Below, in pieces: positions 8,190-17,191 of a stretch of DNA of 64,000 bases (position 1 is its first letter; the number at the start of each line of letters is the position of its first letter). This DNA is from Cyclobacterium jeungdonense. GTDB lineage: Bacteria; Bacteroidota; Bacteroidia; Cytophagales; Cyclobacteriaceae. The notes beneath the pieces are model-generated. The model had not been told where the DNA came from, did not search any database, and worked only from the letters and a program-made list of their open reading frames with translations. Location of the stretch: NCBI RefSeq assembly GCF_010994275.1, contig NZ_WMCD01000013.1:1-64000 (forward strand). Reading direction: 5' to 3'. The translations under genes were made by a program, and so were the position numbers.

Positions 8190-9671
8190 ATGAAAATCAC
8201 CAAAGATCTTTACCAAAGTTCGCTGACTTTGCTGACCGATTATTACCAATTTACCATGGCGTATGCTTACTGGAAGGCTGGTAAGGCGGAAGAAGAAGCC
8301 ATATTTAATCTTTTTTTTAGAAAAAACCCCTTTCAGAGCGGATTTACCGTTGCTGCAGGTCTGGACTACATTATTGATTATTGTCGAAACATGACTTTTG
8401 GCGACAAAGAACTGGCGTTTTTGGCAGAAATGGTAGATAAAAAGGGTAAAAAAGTTTTTCAGGCGGAATTTATAACCTATTTGAAAAACATGACCTTTAG
8501 CTGTGATGTGGATGCCGTGGAAGAGGGGGAGGTGGTATTTCCAAACATGCCGCTCGTGCGTGTCAAAGGCCCGTTGATTCAGTGCCAGCTTCTGGAAACC
8601 CCATTACTGAATATCATTAATTTTCAGACGTTGATCGCCACTAAGGCTTCCCGAATCGTCCTGGCCGCAAATGGAGACCCGGTGATGGAATTTGGATTGA
8701 GAAGGGCGCAGGGAATAGATGGCGCTTTAGCAGCAAGTCGGGCTTCCTATATTGGCGGCTGTACCTCAACTTCAAATGTCATGGCTGCGAAGCTTTTTGA
8801 TATTCCCGTTTCAGGGACGCATGCGCATAGCTGGATAATGTCCTTTGAAAGCGAAATGGAAGCTTTTGAGGCTTACGCAACGACTTTTCCAGATAATACG
8901 GTTCTTTTGGTGGATACCTATGACATTATTCAGGGTGTTAAAAATGCCATTTCCCTGGCTGGAAAATTAAGGGAGAAGGGAAAACAACTTCAGGGGATCC
9001 GTATCGATTCTGGAGATTTGGCTTATTTCAGTAATCAAGCCCGGGAAATGCTAAATACAGCCGGATTTCCGGATGTTAAGATTGTTGCCAGTAATGATTT
9101 GGACGAGCACATCATCACCTCTCTCAAAATGCAGGAGGCCTCCATTGATATTTGGGGCGTCGGTACCAAACTCGTCACTGCCTACGATCAGCCAGCCCTT
9201 GGAGCAGTTTACAAACTCTCTGCGCTTAAAAACCCTCAGGGAGAATGGGTGCCAAAAATTAAATTATCCCAACAGTCTATTAAGATTAACATTCCAGGGT
9301 ACCACAACGTAATGCGATTCACTTCCCATGGAAAAGCCATGGCAGATATGATTTACCTGGAAGGCATGGAACATGGCAATACCGTTACCATTATTGACCC
9401 TATTGACCCTACCCGAAGAAAAAAGATCTCGGTGGAACATGCCAAAACAGAAGTTTTGCTCAAACCCATATTCAAAAAAGGAGAAAAAGTATATCACAGA
9501 CCCTCGATACATCAAATTCGCGAGAAAGCCCAAAGCAGACTTGAAGCGTTTGATAAAACCCACAAAAGACTTATCAATCCTCATATTTATCCTGTTGGCT
9601 TAGAATCGGGGTTGTATGAATTCAGAACAAACCTGGTACTGAAATTGAAAGCATTAGACAATGGAAATTGA
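8190..9671 (+). CDS. pncB: Nicotinate phosphoribosyltransferase
   Basis: 493-aa NAPRTase converting nicotinate and PRPP to nicotinate mononucleotide in NAD salvage. Family features are LLTDYYQFTMAYAYWK at the N-terminus, EFGLRRAQG near residue 170, the GTHAHSWIMSF segment containing the His region, and IRIDSGDL near 270. Length fits the long NAPRTase type. Its last 11 nt overlap the start of the nicotinamidase gene, so both steps of the deamidating salvage route (nicotinamide to nicotinate to NaMN) are coupled here. Confidence 0.95.
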   Translation: MKITKDLYQSSLTLLTDYYQFTMAYAYWKAGKAEEEAIFNLFFRKNPFQSGFTVAAGLDYIIDYCRNMTFGDKELAFLAEMVDKKGKKVFQAEFITYLKNMTFSCDVDAVEEGEVVFPNMPLVRVKGPLIQCQLLETPLLNIINFQTLIATKASRIVLAANGDPVMEFGLRRAQGIDGALAASRASYIGGCTSTSNVMAAKLFDIPVSGTHAHSWIMSFESEMEAFEAYATTFPDNTVLLVDTYDIIQGVKNAISLAGKLREKGKQLQGIRIDSGDLAYFSNQAREMLNTAGFPDVKIVASNDLDEHIITSLKMQEASIDIWGVGTKLVTAYDQPALGAVYKLSALKNPQGEWVPKIKLSQQSIKINIPGYHNVMRFTSHGKAMADMIYLEGMEHGNTVTIIDPIDPTRRKKISVEHAKTEVLLKPIFKKGEKVYHRPSIHQIREKAQSRLEAFDKTHKRLINPHIYPVGLESGLYEFRTNLVLKLKALDNGN

Positions 9672-10293
9672 TCAAGTAAAAAGCGCATTGCTTATTGTCG
9701 ACGTTCAAAACGACTTCCTTCCTGGTGGTGCACTGGCGGTAGCGGAGGGTGATACCATCGTTGCTGTCATCAATGAATTGCAGGAAAAATTTTCTTTTAT
9801 TGTGGCTACGCAGGACTGGCATCCTCGAGACCATGGAAGTTTTGCTGCAAACCATCCCGGTAAAAACATCGGGGAGTTTATCGACTTAGAAGGAGTCCGG
9901 CAAATTCTCTGGCCAGTTCATTGTGTACAAGGTACCCATGGAGCTGCTTTTCATCCTGACCTAAACACGACCAAATGGCGAAAAATTTTCCAGAAAGGTA
10001 CCAATCCAAAGGTAGATTCATACAGTGGCTTTTTTGATAATAACCGAAAAGGAGATACCGGCCTTGGTAATTACCTAAAAAATAATGGCATTAGTCGCGT
10101 ATTTATAGTGGGCTTGGCGGCGGATTATTGCGTCAAATATACCGTTTTGGACTCCCTTTCCCTTGGTTTCGAATCGTATTTGGTCGCAGATGCTACCAAA
10201 GGAGTAAACCTGTCTCCGGAAGACACTAAATTGGCAATCAAAGAAATGAAAAATGAAGGTGCTTATCTGATAGAATCGAAAGCGCTATTCTAA
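9661..10293 (+). CDS. pncA: Nicotinamidase (bifunctional nicotinamidase/pyrazinamidase)
   Basis: 210-aa cysteine hydrolase deamidating nicotinamide to nicotinate. Catalytic Asp14 is in IVDVQNDFLPGG, metal-binding residues are in TQDWHPRDHGSF near residue 50, and the catalytic Cys is in GLAADYCVKYT near residue 159. The ATG at 9661 sits inside the 3' end of pncB with an 11-nt overlap, consistent with translational coupling and matched dosage of the two NAD-salvage enzymes. The gene ends 2 nt before the convergent META-domain gene. Confidence 0.95.
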   Translation: MEIDQVKSALLIVDVQNDFLPGGALAVAEGDTIVAVINELQEKFSFIVATQDWHPRDHGSFAANHPGKNIGEFIDLEGVRQILWPVHCVQGTHGAAFHPDLNTTKWRKIFQKGTNPKVDSYSGFFDNNRKGDTGLGNYLKNNGISRVFIVGLAADYCVKYTVLDSLSLGFESYLVADATKGVNLSPEDTKLAIKEMKNEGAYLIESKALF

Positions 10294-10295
10294 AG

Positions 10296-10829
10296 CTACT
10301 CGCGTGAAGTAGGATTTAACGCCAGAATTTTCGGAATGGAATAGGGATGACTTTGATCGTCATCCAGTTTTTTCATTTTCATGATTTCGAGATTCCCGCA
10401 GGAAAAAGAAAGAACACCCTCATCGTCGATTTCAAACGTGTGCGCAGACTTCAATACGGTTAAAAAAATGTCTTCTCCGTTTCCTTCACACCATTTCTCG
10501 GTCATTCCCATAAATCCAAGTACATCAATTCCATTACCTTCGAGGTAGGTAAGAATACTGAAAATGTTACATCCGGTGTGCCCGATTGCTGTTTTATTGA
10601 CAGTGTCAAAGTAAAGGGTAGGTTTTTTATTCGGGTATAGCTCTTCGAAGGGCTTGAACTTGTCATAGATATAACTCAATTCCCACAACCCCTCCAAATC
10701 TTTCTGAGAGGTATTATGATGGGACCTTTCAGGAAATGGTTCAATTTCTATGGTATCGGGCATTTGAGCAAATCCTAAACCTGCCAGCATTGAAAACAAT
10801 ACTATCCATATAGGGAATATTTTTTTCAT
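10296..10829 (-). CDS. Secreted META-domain (HslJ-like) protein
   Basis: 177-aa exported protein. The signal peptide is MKKIFPIWIVLFSMLAGLGFAQ, and the start at 10829 is chosen because the longer frame (10850) adds seven residues before the basic n-region. The mature part has the META-domain pattern: LEGLWELSYI, then GHTGCNIF and an early Trp-Cys pair (EKWCEG), ending with LSFSCGNLEIMKMKKL. META domains occur in HslJ-type heat- and novobiocin-related envelope proteins with no established enzyme activity. Probably periplasmic or lipid-facing. Confidence 0.75.
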   Translation of the reverse strand: MKKIFPIWIVLFSMLAGLGFAQMPDTIEIEPFPERSHHNTSQKDLEGLWELSYIYDKFKPFEELYPNKKPTLYFDTVNKTAIGHTGCNIFSILTYLEGNGIDVLGFMGMTEKWCEGNGEDIFLTVLKSAHTFEIDDEGVLSFSCGNLEIMKMKKLDDDQSHPYSIPKILALNPTSRE

Positions 10830-10942
10830 GGTTATAGGGTTCAATGTCAAATGAAATATAACAATAAATCGATAAGATTAAAATGAATTGCGCAAATATT
10901 AAGCCACTTTCACCTTGTAATGGTTTTATCCCTATTAAAACG

Positions 10943-10980
10943 TAAAAACCCTTTAGACTCTAGATTCTAAAGGGTTTTTA
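10943..10980 (-). terminator. Rho-independent terminator of the ferritin gene
   Basis: A perfect 15-bp inverted repeat (10943-10957 with 10966-10980) with an 8-nt loop. It lies 17 nt downstream of the ferritin stop codon on the minus strand and contains the T-run needed in that direction. Confidence 0.88.
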
Positions 10981-10997
10981 CCGGCAAAACTTACAAT

Positions 10998-11546
10998 TTA
11001 CTCAATGCCTTCGGTTGTGGCGTGAAGTTTTCCTAATTCCTGATCTATGGTCCAGAGTCCTATGCCCTCTTCTCCAATGATTTCAAAAATCTCCAGTGCC
11101 CTCCTGGCAAGGGTTTCTTCCTCCCGTTGTTCCGTCACATACCACTGCATAAAGCTGAAAGTGGCAAAGTCCTTCACGCCAAAGCAGTGGTCTACGATGA
11201 GATTTATTGATTTTGTTACTTCAATCTCATGTTCCAGAATCAATTCAAATACCTCCCTAAGGGAATTAAAATTATGGCGTATGTTGGTAATTTCCGGCTG
11301 AACGGCATGTCCCCCGGCTTCATTGATGTATCGGAATAGTTTTAACATGTGCCCACGCTCTTCCTCGGCATGGTCGTATAAAAAACGGGCTGAATTGGAG
11401 AAGCCTTGCATTTCGGCCCAGGAAGCCATAGATAAATAGTAAGCAGAAGATTTTCCCTCCATTTCTACCTGTTTGTTGAGCTTTTGCTCTGTATCGGTAA
11501 GTAAAGACCTTTTTAGGGTTACGATTTCTTTTTCTACTGTTTTCAT
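10998..11546 (-). CDS. Ferritin (iron storage)
   Basis: 182-aa non-heme ferritin of the FtnA type that oxidises Fe(II) and stores it in a 24-subunit shell. The four-helix-bundle pattern is clear: YYLSMASWAEMQGF, then HAEEERGHMLKL with ferroxidase Glu and His residues, and FMQWYVTEQREEETLARR in the third helix. The ATG at 11546 (MKTVEKE) is preferred to 11555, which would add only MHS. The gene is followed by a strong hairpin terminator, so it is monocistronic. Regulation by iron is likely but no binding site is visible. Confidence 0.93.
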   Translation of the reverse strand: MKTVEKEIVTLKRSLLTDTEQKLNKQVEMEGKSSAYYLSMASWAEMQGFSNSARFLYDHAEEERGHMLKLFRYINEAGGHAVQPEITNIRHNFNSLREVFELILEHEIEVTKSINLIVDHCFGVKDFATFSFMQWYVTEQREEETLARRALEIFEIIGEEGIGLWTIDQELGKLHATTEGIE

Positions 11547-11640
11547 AGAGTGCAATTAATTTAAATCATTATATAAAAATAACAAATTTTTTGATAAAAA
11601 AGGACATTCTTCAGTGCGAATTAATTTCTTCTAATTCCTA

Positions 11641-13533
11641 CTAGTTACTATCAGGCAAAACCATCAGGTTAATTTTGCTAGGATAGGTTTCCGTATGAAA
11701 TACCTTATGAATGGCCCTCACAAAATCTTCCTCATCAGCTTCAAATATATTTCCCACGTATTTTTGTGGATTTCTGTCGATTAGGGGAAACCAGGTACTT
11801 TGGATCTGGATTTGGATTTTATGCCCCTTTTTAAAGGTATGGTAAACATCCTGCAATTGAAAATCTACATCCGTAATCTGATCCGGAATGAATGGCTGGG
11901 GTGATTCGAAACTTTCTCTGTAGCGGCCACGTATCACTTCCGACCGTACCATCAGGTGGTAATTCCCCATGTCCACACCATCCAGGACGTATTCGTGGTT
12001 CGGGTAATCACCGGGAAAGACATCCACTACTTTCACTATCCAGTCAGCATCGGTTTGAGAGGTGGCCACTTTTAGTTGAGCCATAATTTCACCAGCCACG
12101 GTAAGGTCATTCTCCAATACTGAGGTTTCAAAAGTCAGTACGTCCGGTCGCCTGGCCGCAAATCGCTGGTCATCGGCCATGTATTTTCTGGGAGTGAAGT
12201 TTAGTTTGATATCCTGACTGTAGGGAACCGGGTTTTTGGGATCGGATTCAAATTCTGAAAACCGGTTTCCGCTGGGCTCATCTGTAGACAAACCTCCGTC
12301 TTCCTGTAAATAAAAACTTGTCCATTCGCTTTCTTTAGGAGGCCAATTTCCGAATTTGTCCCATTGGTTCTGGCCTGTATTAAACATGTATGCTTCCGGT
12401 AGGCCGGTACTACCATCACCTTCTCCTTTAAGGAAATGATTGAAAAACGTAAACTCCACCTCTTTTTGGTACCAGGTAGAAATTGAATCACCGAAATACA
12501 TGTTGGAAACGGTTTGAGCCCCTCTTTCTCTGGACCAGTCTCCGTGAGACCAGGGCCCCATTACCAGGGAATTATAGGTGTCCGGGTTATTTTTTTCGAT
12601 GGTTTTATAGATGGTCAGAGGACCATATAGATCTTCCGCGTCAAACCAGCCGCCGACTACCATCACGGCAGGAGAAACAGCTTTTAAATGCGGAATGATA
12701 CTTCGTTTTTGCCAAAACTCATTATAATCTGGATTGGATTTCAGTTGCTGCCAGAAAAAATTATCCTCTCCATAATAGGCATCTGCGTTTTTTAAAGGTC
12801 CCATATCCATAAAAAACTGGTAACCGTCGTTCGTTCCTGGATTCACCATTTCATACCATGCCTCGTCGGTCGGGCCGTCTTTTTGGTACCCAAATACAGA
12901 TGTAGCTAACCAGTAGCTTAGAAAATAGGCTCCATTGTGATGGAAGTCGTCAAAATAAAAATCGCCGATGGGCGCCTGGGGTGAAACTGCCACCAGATTT
13001 GGGTGGGCATAAGGGAGTGCGGCGGCACTGTAAAACCCCGGGTAACTGATGCCCCATTGACCGACTTTTCCATTGTGATTTTCTAAATTTTCCAGTAACC
13101 AATCAATGGTATCATAGGTATCTGTGCTCTCGTCAATTTCCGTTGGATCTCCGGTCCTGTTACCGACGGTTGGCCGCATGTTATCGTACAATCCCTCCGA
13201 CATCCAGCGACCTCTAACGTCTTGATAAACGAATATATACCCATCTTTCATCAGGAAAGGAGAGGGGCCCAGTGCATTTCGCATGCTACCTTCTCCATAG
13301 GGCCCAGCATTATAGGGAGTACGTTGCATCAAAATAGGATAGTCCACCGATTGATCTTTTGGATAGTATACAACCGTGTGAAGCTTTACCCCGTCTCGCA
13401 TGGGTATGTCGTATTCCGTTTTGACGTAATTTTCTTTAACATAATTTTCATTTTGTGCCTGTACAAATGAAAAGGCTGAAACCATCCATAATCCCAGCAG
13501 GTAGAGACTTATTTTTTTATGTTGCATCGTCAT
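11641..13533 (-). CDS. Secreted CocE/NonD family hydrolase (peptidase S15-type)
   Basis: 630-aa exported alpha/beta hydrolase of the cocaine esterase / glutaryl-7-ACA acylase / X-Pro dipeptidyl-peptidase group. After a signal peptide ending VQAQ, the nucleophile is Ser163 in GQWGISYPGF. The acid lies in GGWFDAEDLYG and the His in MGPWSHGDW, giving the full Ser-Asp-His triad. The C-terminal third is the jelly-roll S15 C domain (about residues 400-625). It probably removes acyl or aminoacyl groups in the periplasm, substrate unknown. ATG 13527 is an equally good start. Monocistronic by spacing. Confidence 0.88.
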   Translation of the reverse strand: MTMQHKKISLYLLGLWMVSAFSFVQAQNENYVKENYVKTEYDIPMRDGVKLHTVVYYPKDQSVDYPILMQRTPYNAGPYGEGSMRNALGPSPFLMKDGYIFVYQDVRGRWMSEGLYDNMRPTVGNRTGDPTEIDESTDTYDTIDWLLENLENHNGKVGQWGISYPGFYSAAALPYAHPNLVAVSPQAPIGDFYFDDFHHNGAYFLSYWLATSVFGYQKDGPTDEAWYEMVNPGTNDGYQFFMDMGPLKNADAYYGEDNFFWQQLKSNPDYNEFWQKRSIIPHLKAVSPAVMVVGGWFDAEDLYGPLTIYKTIEKNNPDTYNSLVMGPWSHGDWSRERGAQTVSNMYFGDSISTWYQKEVEFTFFNHFLKGEGDGSTGLPEAYMFNTGQNQWDKFGNWPPKESEWTSFYLQEDGGLSTDEPSGNRFSEFESDPKNPVPYSQDIKLNFTPRKYMADDQRFAARRPDVLTFETSVLENDLTVAGEIMAQLKVATSQTDADWIVKVVDVFPGDYPNHEYVLDGVDMGNYHLMVRSEVIRGRYRESFESPQPFIPDQITDVDFQLQDVYHTFKKGHKIQIQIQSTWFPLIDRNPQKYVGNIFEADEEDFVRAIHKVFHTETYPSKINLMVLPDSN

Positions 13534-13701
13534 TTCATTGGTTGCTTTTCTGAAAACTTCTTACATTTAAAAAGGTTAAAACTTCATTTGGAATAAAATT
13601 GATTAGTTTTGTTTTTTAATTTCTTACTTCCCCCGAGATGACGGTTATCAGTTTTTAATACCGCCTTCGGATTAATAAAGTTAAAACAGTAATTGGAATA
13701 A

Positions 13702-13816
13702 ATGAAATCGAGCATGACTAGAACGTCACACAGTGCGATGATAATAAAGCATGCGAGATTCTCCCGATTAAAGATCGGGACAGGCTATCTGACCAATAAA
13801 AGAAAATTATAAACAG
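13702..13816 (+). repeat. MKS-leader repeat, copy C (upstream of kdsB)
   Basis: Member of the four-copy family described in the findings. It begins ATGAAATCGAGCATGAC and matches copy A at about 79 of 88 positions over its first part. It contains the hairpin TCCCGAT/ATCGGGA (13762-13780). It lacks about 25 bp relative to copy A and ends TTATAAACAG immediately before the kdsB ATG. A small frame, MKSSMTRTSH...GTGYLTNKRKL (36 aa), runs 13702-13812 and stops 4 nt before kdsB. Confidence 0.8.
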
Positions 13817-14551
13817 ATGAAAACAGTGGCATTAATTCCCGCAAGATTTGGCGCTACCCGCTTTCCCGCAAAGTTGCTGGCCGATCTTAGGGGAAAGCCC
13901 TTGATTGCCAGGACCTATCTGAGTACACTGGATACTGGAGTATTTGATGAAGTAATGGTTGTTACCGATCACCAAGATATTGCTGATGCAATTCAGCGAG
14001 AGGGAGGGAAGGTTTTTATTAGTAAAAAGGAACACGAAAGCGGATCGGATAGAATCGCGGAAGCCGCGGCCTCTCTGGATGCAGAACTAATAGTTAATGT
14101 TCAGGGGGACGAACCTTTTCAGGATAGAAAATCCCTTTCAGATTTAGTAGCGGTATTTCAGGATGATCAGGTACAAGTAGCTTCTTTAATGACACCCATC
14201 TCCGGGGATGACTTGATTCAAAACCCGAATATCGTAAAAGTGGTTACAGATGCCCAAAATTTCTCTCTCTATTTTAGCCGTTCGCCCATACCCTTCCAAC
14301 GAAATGATGACAGCCAACCCAACTATTTCAGACACATTGGCATCTATGCCTACAAAAAATCGTTATTGATGAAATTCACTGGTTGGGAGAAATCAGCACT
14401 TGAAAAAGTGGAAATGCTGGAGCAGTTGCGATTACTGGAAAATGGGTACCAGGTTAAAATGGTCGAAACCACCCATCAGGCAGTGGCCATTGATGTTCCG
14501 GAAGATCTGGAAAGAGCCCTTCGGTATTACGATGCTAGCAACAAGCCCTGA
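13817..14551 (+). CDS. kdsB: 3-deoxy-manno-octulosonate cytidylyltransferase
   Basis: 244-aa CMP-KDO synthetase activating KDO with CTP for lipopolysaccharide core synthesis. Recognisable family segments are IPARFGATRFPAKLL at the N-terminus, VVTDHQDIADA, the VNVQGDEPF metal- and nucleotide-binding motif near residue 95, and YFSRSPIPF. The cytoplasmic protein has the usual length. The gene starts exactly where repeat copy C ends, so its leader is wholly repeat-derived. It is convergent with rsmE, with 29 nt between the stops. Confidence 0.95.
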   Translation: MKTVALIPARFGATRFPAKLLADLRGKPLIARTYLSTLDTGVFDEVMVVTDHQDIADAIQREGGKVFISKKEHESGSDRIAEAAASLDAELIVNVQGDEPFQDRKSLSDLVAVFQDDQVQVASLMTPISGDDLIQNPNIVKVVTDAQNFSLYFSRSPIPFQRNDDSQPNYFRHIGIYAYKKSLLMKFTGWEKSALEKVEMLEQLRLLENGYQVKMVETTHQAVAIDVPEDLERALRYYDASNKP

Positions 14552-14580
14552 AATCACTCCAAGGGAAACGATATCATTTT

Positions 14581-15285
14581 TCAGAGATTTACCAGATTCA
14601 AGGTATGAACTGCAACGAGACCAGCCGTCTCTGTTCTTAAGCGATGTTTCCCCAGGGAGCAGGCTTTAAAACCTTTTTCCAACGCCAGATTAATCTCTCC
14701 CGGACTAAAATCTCCTTCCGGTCCAATCAAGATCAGATAAGACAGGTTAGGCTTTGCCAATTGCATCAAGTGTTGGGTGTTTTCTTTATCCAGATAGGCG
14801 ATGTACCGATCGTAGGTTTCAAAAGATTTATCAGCAACGAATTCCTCAAAGGGAGTGATTTCATTCATCTGCGGCAGCCAGGCTTTAAAACTCTGTTTGC
14901 AGGCTGCGATAAGTTTTTTAGTAAGTCGTTCCAGGTTTACCTGACTTCGTTCTATATGGGTGGTCTTCAGGAAAGTGATTTCATCGAAACCGATTTCCGT
15001 AATTTTCTCGATCATCCATTCCATGCGGTCCGTATTTTTTGTAGGGGCCACGGCCAGGTGAATGTGAAACTTTTCCTGAGGATTAAAATCCTGTTCGATG
15101 ATTTTTAGTTTACACTTTTTTGGATGATTCTCCTCTATCATGCAGGTAAAAAACGAACCTTTTCCATTGGTGAAAAGTACGGTGTCACCGATATTTTTTC
15201 GCAAAACCTTGACCAGGTGATGGGATTCCTTATCACTTAGTGTAAAGACCTCTCCGTTAATTTGTTCTTCAAAAAATAGTTGCAT
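14581..15285 (-). CDS. rsmE: 16S rRNA (uracil-1498-N3)-methyltransferase
   Basis: 234-aa SPOUT-class methyltransferase modifying U1498 of 16S rRNA. The N-terminal PUA-like region (HHLVKVLRKNIGD) is followed by the SPOUT knot: KITEIGFDEITFL, LIGPEGDFSPGEI and LGKHRLRTETAGLVAVH, which form the SAM pocket. Length and motif order are typical. No operon partner; it converges with kdsB. Confidence 0.95.
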   Translation of the reverse strand: MQLFFEEQINGEVFTLSDKESHHLVKVLRKNIGDTVLFTNGKGSFFTCMIEENHPKKCKLKIIEQDFNPQEKFHIHLAVAPTKNTDRMEWMIEKITEIGFDEITFLKTTHIERSQVNLERLTKKLIAACKQSFKAWLPQMNEITPFEEFVADKSFETYDRYIAYLDKENTQHLMQLAKPNLSYLILIGPEGDFSPGEINLALEKGFKACSLGKHRLRTETAGLVAVHTLNLVNL

Positions 15286-15359
15286 CCTTGATGTAAAGTT
15301 TGGTCGAATTTATAAAATTTCATTCAGAATGAAGGGAGAAAATACCTATAATTGTAAGC

Positions 15360-15857
15360 ATGTATAATAATAAATCTCCCGAAACCATGAAATCTGAAGA
15401 CATGATTGCATCGATTAAATCAACCAAAAATCCGGATTGGCAGCAGTTGCTGGAACAAACCCTTCAGCTATTTGACTGTGTGACGGGCACTTTGCATGTG
15501 TTAAATCCTAAAACCACTATTTTGGAGTTAAGAGCAAGGCAGGGAATCCCGGACTTTCTATTACCCAAAATGACCGAAATCCCTGTAGGTAAAGGAATGG
15601 CAGGAATTGCTGCTGAACGAAAAGAAGCAGTGCAAGTTTGCAACCTTCAAACAGATGATTCCGGTGTAGTCCGACCTGGAGCAAAAGACACCAAAGTGGA
15701 GGGAGCGATCACTGCCCCCATGCTTTTAGACGGCAAACTTTACGGGACCTTGGGAATTGCCAAAAAGGAGCCCTATGAATTCAACGAAAGCGAAACCGAT
15801 TCTCTGATGGCTATTGCTGCCTCCATGGCATTATTAGTAAAGGACTCCGAGAACTAG
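15360..15857 (+). CDS. GAF domain-containing protein
   Basis: 165-aa single-domain cytoplasmic GAF protein. The domain spans about residues 28-160, with hallmark features ARQGIPDFLLPKMTEIPVGKGMAGIAAERKEAVQ and a final beta strand plus helix (ITAPMLLDGKLYGTLGIAKK). GAF domains bind small ligands or act as redox sensors. No output domain is attached, so it would work with a partner. An alternative ATG lies at 15387 (MKSEDM). The 3' end overlaps the convergent NagX-like gene by 4 nt. Confidence 0.8.
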   Translation: MYNNKSPETMKSEDMIASIKSTKNPDWQQLLEQTLQLFDCVTGTLHVLNPKTTILELRARQGIPDFLLPKMTEIPVGKGMAGIAAERKEAVQVCNLQTDDSGVVRPGAKDTKVEGAITAPMLLDGKLYGTLGIAKKEPYEFNESETDSLMAIAASMALLVKDSEN

Positions 15858-17020
15858 ACCTTTACGAATATTTTCAGTCGATAGAGCAGGTACAGAAACA
15901 CCCAGACCAGCAGAAATGCCCCAAATGCCTGAAATACAGGATACCAATCTTCCGGCAACGGAGCATATAGACCTGAAAATAATTTCCTACTTGTATAACC
16001 AAAATCAATGAAACTATACGCAAAGTAAATGGTTAGGGAATTCAGTCCGATAACCTGAAAGAAGAAGGCCCACTTTCGGATATGCCACACATCGATAATC
16101 CAATAGAACACCAGTAAAAACAAAAAAGCCATTCCTGTAGTAAGCAATATAAAGGAGCTGGTCCAAAGGTGCTTATTGATGGGAAAATGCAAACTCCAAA
16201 GTAAACCAAGAGCAATTCCCGCTACTCCTGCAATGGCTAAATATTGACCCTTGCGCTTATCCAGCCAGGCTTTACCCAATATTTCACCGGCAAGAGTCCC
16301 AAATAGGGTCAAACACAGAGATGGTATTTGGGTCAATATTCCCAATTCGTCATAGGTACCCTGCAGCAATCTGCCGGGTAAGAAGGTTCTGTCAAACCAA
16401 CCTACCAGGTTTCCTTCAAAACTCAGATCACCTGCTCCATATCCTGGCACAGGAATCAAGTACAATGCAGCGTAGTAGAGTAACAAGATAACCAAGCCGG
16501 AAGCCAATCTTTTATAAAAATCCATATTCAGGTAAAATAAAGTAGCGACAAAGGTCGCCAGACCAATTCTGCCCAGGACACTACCGAGTCTTATTTGTGA
16601 AGGTTCGAAAAACGGGATGGGGGAGTTTTTATACACGATACCTAATAGTATCAGAATAAGCATTCGAATAAAGGTTTTTCGATACAAGGTGGAATTGGGC
16701 AAGCCCATAGACTTTCCTTTATTCAAAGAAAAGGTGAGGGAAACACCGGCGATAAAAAGGAATAAAGGAAAAATAAAATCATAAAAGGTAAAGCCATTCC
16801 ATGCAGGATGGGTTAGTTGATTGGCCATCCAATCGATGGCTCCGATTCCTGTTTTTCCTTCAAGCAAGACCAGAAAAGTACCTCCTCCTGCTATTAGCAA
16901 CATGTCAAATCCCCTGAGGGCATCAATAGATAGCAATCGTTTGGAAGAAGATGGGGCGGCAGATACCGGTGAGCCTAGCTCAGGATCTTTTCGGTGTTCG
17001 GTGGATGTAGTTGTACTCAT
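15854..17020 (-). CDS. NagX-like / DUF5009 (HGSNAT-type) membrane acyltransferase family protein
   Basis: 388-aa polytopic membrane protein with about ten transmembrane helices, related to heparan-alpha-glucosaminide N-acetyltransferase and bacterial NagX (COG4299). The signature LLSIDALRGFDMLLIAGGG lies near residue 30, followed by FYDFIFPLFLFIAGVSLTFSL. NagX genes recur in N-acetylglucosamine utilisation clusters of marine bacteria. Here it is divergent from GH109-nagB-nagP with 171 nt between starts, which supports a role in amino-sugar use, perhaps acetylation or transport of hexosamines. The catalytic role is not demonstrated for bacterial members. Confidence 0.78.
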   Translation of the reverse strand: MSTTTSTEHRKDPELGSPVSAAPSSSKRLLSIDALRGFDMLLIAGGGTFLVLLEGKTGIGAIDWMANQLTHPAWNGFTFYDFIFPLFLFIAGVSLTFSLNKGKSMGLPNSTLYRKTFIRMLILILLGIVYKNSPIPFFEPSQIRLGSVLGRIGLATFVATLFYLNMDFYKRLASGLVILLLYYAALYLIPVPGYGAGDLSFEGNLVGWFDRTFLPGRLLQGTYDELGILTQIPSLCLTLFGTLAGEILGKAWLDKRKGQYLAIAGVAGIALGLLWSLHFPINKHLWTSSFILLTTGMAFLFLLVFYWIIDVWHIRKWAFFFQVIGLNSLTIYFAYSFIDFGYTSRKLFSGLYAPLPEDWYPVFQAFGAFLLVWVFLYLLYRLKIFVKV

Positions 17021-17191
17021 GATTACTTAATTAGGTGATTTGGGTTTTTATATCCGAATATCCCACGATTTGACGGATTCCTTCCAATTTATTTTATTTA
17101 TTTGGAATTTAAAAGTATTTTTAATTTCTCCATTTGGAAAACACCACAGGACAGATGGAACTAATTTCGCAATCAACGACAAGTTATAGGT

